NCBI GenBank assembly: GCA_036388855.1
Contig: DASVRA010000024.1
Span: 62,001-126,000, forward strand
Direction of reading: 5' to 3'
From: DASVRA01 sp036388855
Lineage (GTDB): Bacteria; Pseudomonadota; Alphaproteobacteria; Caulobacterales; Caulobacteraceae
Length of the DNA stretch: 64,000 nucleotides
The notes beneath the pieces were generated by a model, which saw nothing but the letters and a program-made list of their open reading frames with translations, ran no database searches and was not told the DNA's origin. Below are positions 58,279 through 64,000 of the stretch, piece by piece; within the stretch, counting starts at the first letter, position 1, and every line of letters starts with the position of its first letter. A program made the position numbers and the translations under genes.

Positions 58279-59480
58279 ACTTCCCGTTCGGCCCCCGACA
58301 GGTCCGCGTCGTCCAAATTGGCGCCGTGCAGGTCGGCCTCCAGCAGGCGCGCCTGGCGCAGGTTGGCGCCCGACAGGTCCGCCTGCCTGAGCTTGGCGCG
58401 GCAGAGGTCGGCGCGAATGCGCCGGCCGGGATCGATGGCGAGCGGCGACAGGTCGGCTCCGGCAAGGTTGGCGCGGGTGAGGTCGGCGCCGGAGAGCCGC
58501 GCGCCCCGCAGGTCGGCGCCGGAAAGGTCGCAGCCGCGCAGGTCGGCGCCGGAGAGGTCGGCGCCCTGCAGGTGCGCTTCGCGCATCGGCAGGCCGAAGA
58601 ACACCGCGCGCGGCGCGACCAGGGCCGTCAGCCGCCGGCCCGCCAGGCTGCGCAGGGCGCGGAAGTCGGCGTCGGGCGCGCGGACGGCTTGCCCTTCCGC
58701 GCCGCCGGTGTCGGACCAGCGCTCGTGCGCGGCAATCATCTGATGCAGCGGCTGGTCGTCGACGAAGACGATCGGCGGCGGCGCCTGGAGCGCGCCGGCC
58801 GTGTCGGCGGCGGCAAGGTCGGCGGCATCGACCGAGGTCTTGACCAGCACGGCGCGGCGGAGTGAGGCGCCCTGGAGATCCGCGCCGTAAAGGTCGGCGG
58901 AGCTCAGGTCCGCGCCGTCTAGCACCGCGTTGTTCATCCGCGCGCGAGACAGCCGCGCTCCCGACAGGTCCGCGTCGGTGAAGTCGGTGGAGATGGAGAC
59001 GGCGCCGGAGACCTCCGCGCCCGCGAGGTTGGCGTCTCGGGTGACGGCGTAGCCGAGGCCGGAGCTGTTGTCGTCGTGGCGCAGGATGCGCAGGCCGCGC
59101 TCTTCGTCCTTCACCGCAATCAGGCCCTCGCGCAGGTCGCTCTCGGCGAGATCCGCGCGGGCGAGGTTGGCGCCGCGCAGGCAGGCGCCGCGCAGGTCGG
59201 CCCGCACCAGCGTGGCGTCGCGCAGGTCGGCGTCGGAGAGGTCGGCGCCGTAGAGCACGGCGGAATCCAGCCGCGCGCCGCGCAGGGTCGCGCCGTGGAG
59301 CCGCGCGCCGGTCAGCTCGGCCTGGCTGAGGTCGGCGCCTTCCAGGTCGAAGTTCGACAGGTCCAGGTGGCTGAAGTTGGCCCTGCGCCCGCCGGCCCGG
59401 CCCTTGAGGTAGCGGGCGTGCGCGTCCAGCGCGCGGCGGACGTCGCCGTAGTCGACGGGGCGGAGGAGGGGCGAGGCCAT
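58275..59480 (-). CDS. Pentapeptide-repeat protein
   Basis: A 401-residue protein dominated by A(D/N)LxG repeats. The first block is residues ~40-120 (ADLSDADLRDATLVRADLRG), a second ~150-220, and a third ~300-395. Between the second and third is a non-repeat segment with PPPIVFVDDQPLHQMIAAHE and SLAGRRLTALVAPRAVFFGL. Such right-handed quadrilateral helices can mimic DNA or bind partners; no specific target is indicated. No membrane segment is seen. Confidence 0.92.
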   Translation of the reverse strand: MASPLLRPVDYGDVRRALDAHARYLKGRAGGRRANFSHLDLSNFDLEGADLSQAELTGARLHGATLRGARLDSAVLYGADLSDADLRDATLVRADLRGACLRGANLARADLAESDLREGLIAVKDEERGLRILRHDDNSSGLGYAVTRDANLAGAEVSGAVSISTDFTDADLSGARLSRARMNNAVLDGADLSSADLYGADLQGASLRRAVLVKTSVDAADLAAADTAGALQAPPPIVFVDDQPLHQMIAAHERWSDTGGAEGQAVRAPDADFRALRSLAGRRLTALVAPRAVFFGLPMREAHLQGADLSGADLRGCDLSGADLRGARLSGADLTRANLAGADLSPLAIDPGRRIRADLCRAKLRQADLSGANLRQARLLEADLHGANLDDADLSGAEREV

Positions 59481-59525
59481 GGCGCGCGCCCAAGCTGAGC
59501 GGCGCCGCTTAAGGAAGCGTTGGCG

Positions 59526-60491
59526 CTACAGCCAGCCCTTGCGCTTGAACCAGAGGATCGAGACCAGCACCGAGCCGACGATCAGGGCCCAGGCGAACGG
59601 ATAGCCGTACTCCCAGTGCAGTTCGGGCATCACCGCGAAGTTCATGCCGTAGATGCCCGCGATCAGCGTGGGCGGCAGGAACAGCACCGCGGCGATGGAG
59701 AAGATCTTGGTGATCTCGTTCTGCTGCACGCTGATCAGCCCCAGCGCCGCCTCCAGCATGAAGCTGATGTTGGAGGAGAGGTAGGTCGAGTGCTCCAGCA
59801 GCGATTGCACGTCGCGCTGGAGCGAGCGCAGCTCGGCGCGCAATTCGGTGTCGGCCTCGACCTGCCCGGCCAGCATGGAGAAGCCGATCATGCGGCCGAG
59901 GCTGACCAGGCTCTCGTGCGCCTTGGCGTTCAGCCTCTGGTGCTGGCCCAGGCGCGCCAGGATCGGTTCGAAGCCGAGGTTGCGCGGACGGGCGAAGATG
60001 ATGGCCGAGGTCTTTTCCACCTCCGCAGCCGTCTGCTCAAGGATGTCGGCGGTGCGGTCGACGATGGCGTCCACCAGGCTGACGAACACCTTGGCCCCGC
60101 TGCAGCAGAGCGCCGGCTGGCGGCCCGCCTGGGCGGCGAACTGGACGAAGGAGCTGGGCTCGTCGTAGCGGATGGTGACCAGCCGCTCGCCGGTGAGGAC
60201 GAAGGTGATCGGGGCGGCCGTCGCGGTCCCCGCCGCCGCGTCGCTGCGGCACAGCACGACGGCGGTCATGAAGGTGGCGTCGTTTTCGCGGTAAAGGCGG
60301 CTGGACGCCTCGATCTCGGCCATGTCCTCGCGGGTGGGGAGTTCGAGACCGAGTCCGCGCTCGATGGCGAGTTCCTCGGGCCGGGTAGGCTGGACCAGCT
60401 CGATCCAGATCGCGTCCTCGGGCAACGCCGGCTGCGCGCCGGCCGGCGGGGTTTCGAAGGCGCGAGTGTTGCGCCGCCAGATCTTCAGCAT
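59526..60491 (-). CDS. corA: CorA family magnesium/cobalt transporter
   Basis: A 321-residue CorA-type channel. The cytoplasmic domain (IWIELVQPTRPEELAIERGL ... VTIRYDEPSSF) leads to a long stalk helix. The first transmembrane helix ends in the signature GIYGMNFAVMPELHWEYGYP near residue 285, and the second is FAWALIVGSVLVSILWFK. The basic C-terminal KRKGWL is typical. Mg2+ import is expected by family. Confidence 0.94.
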   Translation of the reverse strand: MLKIWRRNTRAFETPPAGAQPALPEDAIWIELVQPTRPEELAIERGLGLELPTREDMAEIEASSRLYRENDATFMTAVVLCRSDAAAGTATAAPITFVLTGERLVTIRYDEPSSFVQFAAQAGRQPALCCSGAKVFVSLVDAIVDRTADILEQTAAEVEKTSAIIFARPRNLGFEPILARLGQHQRLNAKAHESLVSLGRMIGFSMLAGQVEADTELRAELRSLQRDVQSLLEHSTYLSSNISFMLEAALGLISVQQNEITKIFSIAAVLFLPPTLIAGIYGMNFAVMPELHWEYGYPFAWALIVGSVLVSILWFKRKGWL

Positions 60492-60549
60492 CCGCCTGTC
60501 CTCAGCGCGGCCCGGGCACCGTCGCGCAGCGGAGCCTTAGCGGCGCGGG

Positions 60550-61212
60550 CTATTTGTCGGAAGTCTGAGTGGCGGCTTCGAACAGGTCGCCGATTCGGTC
60601 GCCGGTCTGGGCTCCGGCGCGCAGGATGGTCTGCATCGGCGAGCCGACGGTCGGCTGCATGGCTGAGGAGACCTGGCCGACGGCGGTGCGCGCCACCTGC
60701 ATCGCGGCGGAGCCTGCGGCGGCGGGCGAGTTGTTGAGCGCGGTGCGGTAGATGAAGCCGTGGGTCGGATACGAGGTGGTGCCGAGGTCCTTCAGCGGGT
60801 CGTACCAGACCTTCACCTGGGTCCAGTCGCCGCGCGGGGAGACGTCCACCACGGTGACGTCCTTCTCGATCTGCCCGCGCGCGCCGCCGATTCGCGACCA
60901 GTTGGCGTGGGTGACCTGGATCACCCGCTCGGTCAGCACGTGCGACACCACCGCGACATGGCCGAGGCGCATGGAGCCGGTCTGCTTGAAGGCCAGGACC
61001 GCGCCCTCCTGGGGGGTGTTGCCGCGGGCGTATTTGCCGGCGGCCTTGGACCACCAGGTCCAGGCGTCGCCGAAGATTTCGATGCCGGTGAACAGACGGG
61101 CGAAGTAGGCGCACTGCCAGTAGTCCTGGGCCTGGGCCCCGGTCGCGCCTGTGAAGGAGAGGGCCAGCGCAGCCGCAAAGGCTCCGGCGACGGTCCTTGC
61201 CCGTTTCTGCAT
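60550..61212 (-). CDS. Secreted CHAP-domain amidase/peptidase
   Basis: A 220-residue secreted protein with a signal peptide (TVAGAFAAALALSFTGATGA) and a CHAP domain. The catalytic Cys is in DYWQCAYFARLFTGIEIFG, and the His in MRLGHVAVVSHVLTERVIQV, followed by VTHANWSRIGG. CHAP enzymes cut peptidoglycan peptides or glutathionyl-spermidine. The C-terminal ~60 residues (ALNNSPAAAGSAAMQVARTA) are low-complexity. ATG 61212 begins the signal peptide. Confidence 0.88.
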   Translation of the reverse strand: MQKRARTVAGAFAAALALSFTGATGAQAQDYWQCAYFARLFTGIEIFGDAWTWWSKAAGKYARGNTPQEGAVLAFKQTGSMRLGHVAVVSHVLTERVIQVTHANWSRIGGARGQIEKDVTVVDVSPRGDWTQVKVWYDPLKDLGTTSYPTHGFIYRTALNNSPAAAGSAAMQVARTAVGQVSSAMQPTVGSPMQTILRAGAQTGDRIGDLFEAATQTSDK

Positions 61213-61280
61213 GCTGTGGAACTCCGCCCGACTTCCAAGCTCTGGGGTAACCATCCCGCCCAAGTATGAAAAGAGGGTTG

Positions 61281-62375
61281 TCATGCGGTGCGCGCTTCTG
61301 CCGCCCCAAGGGCGAAGCGCGGGGCGCGGGCCCTGAGCAGCCGGCGCGCGGGCCGCTCAACCAGGTGGTGCGCCACCGCCGCAACGGGGATCACCGACAG
61401 CACGAAGACCAGCCAAAGCAACGGCGGCAGTTTTTCCGAGCCAACCATGGGCAGTTTGGCCGCAGCGTTGACCACCACCAGCTGCCAGGGAATGGCCACC
61501 ATGTAGACGGCGTAACTGACCTCTCCCAGATACACGAGGATCGGGCTCGATCCGACGGGAGAACCGTTGCGGACCGCCGCGGCCAGGAACAGGATCAGTA
61601 ATCCGCCCGCGACGACCACCACCCCGTCGAGCGCGTCAAGCTGGGCCGCCAGCGCAAGTCCCGCGAGCGACAGCGCCACCCCGGCCAGCGCGGTTGTGCG
61701 ACTCTGAACCGCACCTGAACGCCACACGAGATAGAGCGCGCAGCCGAGCGCGAAGCACGGCACGATCCGCAACGCCCCCCAGGCGAAAGTCGCCTCGGTC
61801 AGCGGAAAGTCGGCGATTCGCTGGAACGCCGCGTAGAGCGCGAACATCGCGGCGGTCGCGGCTGCGGCGGCAAGGCGCGGGCGGGCGCGCAGCTTGATCG
61901 CGGCCCAGGCGAAGGCGGGGAAGGTGACGTAGGCGAACCACTCGGCGGAGATCGACCACGAGGGATGGTTCCATCCCGCGACATTGGTGAAGCCCCAGGC
62001 GTGCAGCATCAACAGGTGCGCGGGCAGCGCCCGCCAGGCCAGGGTGTTCTCGTCGACGCTCATGCCGAGCGCCAGCGCCGCCAGGCCCAGCACCGCCACC
62101 CCCGCCAGCGTCGCCAGATGCAGCGGATAGACCCGCGCGATTCGCGCCCAGAGGAAGGAGCCGTAGCGCAGCCGCCCGGCCTCAGCTTGGGGCAGATAGA
62201 CGTGGCAGAGGATAAAGCCGGAGAGGACGAAGAACACCTCCACGCCGAGGAACCCGCGCTCGACGATGCGCGGCGTGCCCGTGGCGGCGAGGTTCGGCCA
62301 ATAGTCGAACAGCACCACCCACATGGCCGCGAAGAACCTGAGGCTGGTCAGCGATTTCAGGTGCTCGGCCGGCAT
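61281..62375 (-). CDS. Acyltransferase 3 family membrane protein with altered R-x10-H motif
   Basis: A 364-residue integral membrane acyltransferase (AT3/OafA family) with about ten helices, usually O-acylating surface glycans. It has SLTSLRFFAAMWVVLFDYWP at the start, FLGVEVFFVLSGFILCHVY, ARIARVYPLHLATL (typical R..R..P..), HPSWSISAEWFAYVTFPAFA (SGNH-like W motif), and VAHHLVERPARRLL at the end. Where the family has R-x10-His it reads R-x10-Asp (codon GAC, one base from CAC). Catalysis may be lost or changed. Confidence 0.9.
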   Translation of the reverse strand: MPAEHLKSLTSLRFFAAMWVVLFDYWPNLAATGTPRIVERGFLGVEVFFVLSGFILCHVYLPQAEAGRLRYGSFLWARIARVYPLHLATLAGVAVLGLAALALGMSVDENTLAWRALPAHLLMLHAWGFTNVAGWNHPSWSISAEWFAYVTFPAFAWAAIKLRARPRLAAAAATAAMFALYAAFQRIADFPLTEATFAWGALRIVPCFALGCALYLVWRSGAVQSRTTALAGVALSLAGLALAAQLDALDGVVVVAGGLLILFLAAAVRNGSPVGSSPILVYLGEVSYAVYMVAIPWQLVVVNAAAKLPMVGSEKLPPLLWLVFVLSVIPVAAVAHHLVERPARRLLRARAPRFALGAAEARTA

Positions 62376-62478
62376 GGCGCCTCTTTGGGGCAGGGGAGAG
62401 GACTCGCCGCTTCCAGAGCAGTTCGCGTGCCATGGGAATGCAGCTGGTAGTCCGCCCCCCGCTCAGGCCGCTCAGCAG

Positions 62479-62515
62479 GAAGCCCCGCCCTGAGCTTGTC
62501 GAAGGGCGAGGCTTC
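62479..62515. repeat. Single hairpin repeat of the CCTGAGCTTGTCGAAGG type
   Basis: GAAGCC-C-CGCCCT, loop GAGCTTGTCGA, AGGGCG-A-GGCTTC: six outer pairs, one mismatch, six inner pairs. The loop is nearly the same as in the repeat at 33085-33123, and outer-stem differences between the two keep pairing. It sits in the gap between the acyltransferase and the gene at 62551. Confidence 0.75.
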
Positions 62516-62550
62516 GGTCCAAGACGGGCGGGAACGCGGGAGAAGACCCC

Positions 62551-62985
62551 TTGATCGACGACCTGATCGCCCAGTCCGCGCAGGGCACGGGCCTGCCGCC
62601 CGATAAGGCGCGCTTCGCCCTGGCCTCGGCCCTGTCGCTGATGGACCGCCACGCCGACCAGAAGAAGATGGCCGACCTCTACGCCGGCGTGCCCGACGCC
62701 CGCGCCCTCTCGGCCGAGGCCCCCGCGCCGAAGAAGGCCGGCGGCCTGATGGGCGGGATGATGAAGCTCGGCGGCGCCTCGGGCGCGGCGCTTTCGGACG
62801 CCATGGCCATGAACGGGGCCCTCACCGCCCAGGGCGTCACCACCAATCACCTGAAGAAGCTCCTCCCTCTCGCCTGCGAGTGGGTGAAGGCCAAGACGGG
62901 CCGCGACCTTCTGGGCGAAGCCATGATGTCCATCCCCGGCGTCGGCGCCCTGATGAGCGGTAAGGGCGGCGAGGCGAAGGCTTAA
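62551..62985 (+). CDS. Hypothetical protein, DUF2780-like
   Basis: A 144-residue cytoplasmic protein starting at TTG 62551 with GGGAG upstream. The N-terminal helix is LIAQSAQGTGLPPDKARFAL. A glycine-rich segment (GGLMGGMMKLGGASGAALSD) follows, and the C-terminal LKKLLPLACEWVKAKTGRDL helix resembles the end of DUF2780 proteins. The match is weak, so the family is only suggested. It is followed after 3 bases by the TonB-C-like gene. Confidence 0.62.
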   Translation: MIDDLIAQSAQGTGLPPDKARFALASALSLMDRHADQKKMADLYAGVPDARALSAEAPAPKKAGGLMGGMMKLGGASGAALSDAMAMNGALTAQGVTTNHLKKLLPLACEWVKAKTGRDLLGEAMMSIPGVGALMSGKGGEAKA

Positions 62986-62988
62986 GGC

Positions 62989-63789
62989 GTGGTCGCCCTC
63001 GCCTGGCTTCTTGCCGCGGCCGTGGCCGGCGCCCCTGCTGTGCAGAAGGACGCGCCGCCCGAATGGTTGGTCAAGCCAACCGAGGAGCAGATCTGGTGGG
63101 CCTACCCTCCCACGGCTGGCAGATCCCTCATGGGCGGCAAGGCTAGGATCCGGTGCCGGGTCCAGACCAACGGCCTGGCCTCTGGATGCGAGGTTCTTTC
63201 CGAAGATCCGCCCGGCTGGGGTTTTGGGGCAGCGGCCTTGGGAATGACCTCCCTGTTTCGCTTCAGCCCTCGCATACACGGCGGCAAGCCGGTCGAGGAC
63301 AGCATCACCACCACGATCACCTTCAGCCCTGGCGAGAGACCTTCAGGGCCGCCTCCCTCGGCCGAACAGCTCTCCGTCGCGCGCCGACTGGTGGAGGCAA
63401 TGGATGTGCCGGCGGGCTTCAAGCAAGGCTTCAAGGCCTACCTGTCGCAACAATTTGAATTTGATGAGCGGGACCAACCGCTCAGCCCTGAAGAGCGGAA
63501 AGTGGCTGCCGAGGCGCTGGAGGACGTTTGGGCGCAGTATTCGGAGAGGATGCTGGGCAACCTGGCCGACGCCTTGGCGCGTCGCCTCACAAGGGAAGAG
63601 ATGGAGGCGGGGATCGCGTTCGAGGAGAGTCCCACCGGACGAAAGCTCCGCGCCCAGGCGCGGCTCGCCAGCCGTGAGGCGGGGGTCTTGTCCGACCCGC
63701 TGGTCGAAGAGCAGAAACGGGCACTCCGCGCGCGCTTCTGTGAGAAGCTGCGGGCATCGCCACGCTGCTTCAACCCCGACGCGACCTGA
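62989..63789 (+). CDS. Secreted protein with TonB C-terminal-like domain
   Basis: A 266-residue protein with a short signal (LAWLLAAAVAGAPA). A TonB_C-like domain follows (YPPTAGRSLMGGKARIRCRV, SGCEVLSEDPPGWGFGAAAL, FRFSPRIHGG). The C-terminal ~130 residues are helical, with ALEDVWAQYSERMLGNLADA and LTREEMEAGIAFEESPTGRK resembling DUF2059. This combination occurs in alphaproteobacterial secreted proteins of unknown role. GTG 62989 is three bases after the previous stop. Confidence 0.72.
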   Translation: MVALAWLLAAAVAGAPAVQKDAPPEWLVKPTEEQIWWAYPPTAGRSLMGGKARIRCRVQTNGLASGCEVLSEDPPGWGFGAAALGMTSLFRFSPRIHGGKPVEDSITTTITFSPGERPSGPPPSAEQLSVARRLVEAMDVPAGFKQGFKAYLSQQFEFDERDQPLSPEERKVAAEALEDVWAQYSERMLGNLADALARRLTREEMEAGIAFEESPTGRKLRAQARLASREAGVLSDPLVEEQKRALRARFCEKLRASPRCFNPDAT

Positions 63790-63820
63790 CTTGTCACCCC
63801 TGTCGGCGCGACGCGAAGCC

Positions 63821-64000
63821 TTAAGCAGCCGGCGCGGCGCAGCCCTTCAGCACCTCCCCGCCTAGCGTCACCACCGCCTTGTAGGGGTAGACCCGGTCGC
63901 TCATTCCATCTGAGCAGGCGCTCCGCGTCAGCTCGATCGCCAGCGTCTTGCCTTGTGCCGACACCCGCCATGACGCGCCCTTCGCCGTGACCGAGGCGCC
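63821..64000 (-). CDS. Secreted protein, C-terminal fragment
   Basis: Sixty codons ending at a TAA (63821-63823); the gene runs off the right edge. The visible end reads ASWRVSAQGKTLAIELTRSA, then CSDGMSDRVYPYKAVVTLGG and EVLKGCAAPAA. CSDGMSDR.YP with a later Cys is a pattern I associate with COG3650-like secreted/lipoprotein domains; the two cysteines likely pair. The annotation is tentative because most of the gene is missing. Confidence 0.6.
   Translation of the reverse strand, partial: GASVTAKGASWRVSAQGKTLAIELTRSACSDGMSDRVYPYKAVVTLGGEVLKGCAAPAA

Overview
The window looks like a chromosomal segment of a high-GC alphaproteobacterium, most likely in the Caulobacterales/Caulobacteraceae (a Caulobacter- or Phenylobacterium-like organism). 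The evidence is a circularly permuted two-piece tmRNA with an ANDNFAEE-type tag, an alphaproteobacterial SspB, a DUF1476 F1-ATPase inhibitor, a DUF3126 protein beside cysE, the purC-purS gene pair, and heavy use of GTG/TTG starts with 1-4 bp gene overlaps. The genus is an inference. No tRNA, rRNA, IS element, CRISPR array or phage module was recognised.

Layout. (1) 1-10000 is a cell-surface glycan island: a CDP-glycerol glycerophosphotransferase-like protein, a sulfotransferase, a GT2 glycosyltransferase, a protein with seven HYL-G repeats and a partial glycosyltransferase-like end, two TPR-LicD phosphotransferases, and a glycerol-3-phosphate cytidylyltransferase between the LicD genes. Together they suggest a teichoic-acid-like glycerol-phosphate decoration in a Gram-negative cell. 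A S1/P1 nuclease sits inside the island. (2) 10100-17450 holds a DUF885 protein, then an ECF sigma factor / zinc anti-sigma / subtilase / outer-membrane porin operon read leftwards, and two RTX proteins read rightwards. The two sides share an identically spaced promoter-like motif (TTGAACCTT, then CACYAAC). The anti-sigma ends in a domain resembling a subtilase propeptide. I consider this the most interesting system in the window. (3) 17700-27300 is mostly housekeeping: purC, purS, purB, purQ, radC and a deoxyinosine-glycosylase-like gene. The purS-purQ neighbourhood is split by purB on the other strand, a decayed hydrolase gene, five copies of a GTGCACTTCGTGCAC repeat and a third RTX gene.

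(4) 27300-39970 carries an S9 peptidase divergent from kynureninase, a Rieske oxygenase-permease pair, a TonB-dependent receptor without a visible signal peptide, a flavin reductase, a lipoprotein hydrolase, an Mrp ATPase, miaA and small secreted proteins. (5) 39970-46000 has the permuted tmRNA immediately followed by sspB, then a RusA-like nuclease, a second Rieske oxygenase, fumC, an aspartyl protease, and a PadR regulator coupled to a membrane protein. (6) 46190-53770 holds an OPT transporter, a SIMPL protein, Nudix-cysE-DUF3126, a nitroreductase, queF and a fourth RTX gene with a strong terminator. (7) 53770-64000 has a toxin-like remnant, sfsA, outer-membrane and secreted proteins, a zinc metallopeptidase coupled to DUF488, a pentapeptide-repeat protein, CorA, a CHAP protein, an acyltransferase with an altered catalytic motif, and genes of unknown role. 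Both ends of the window cut genes.
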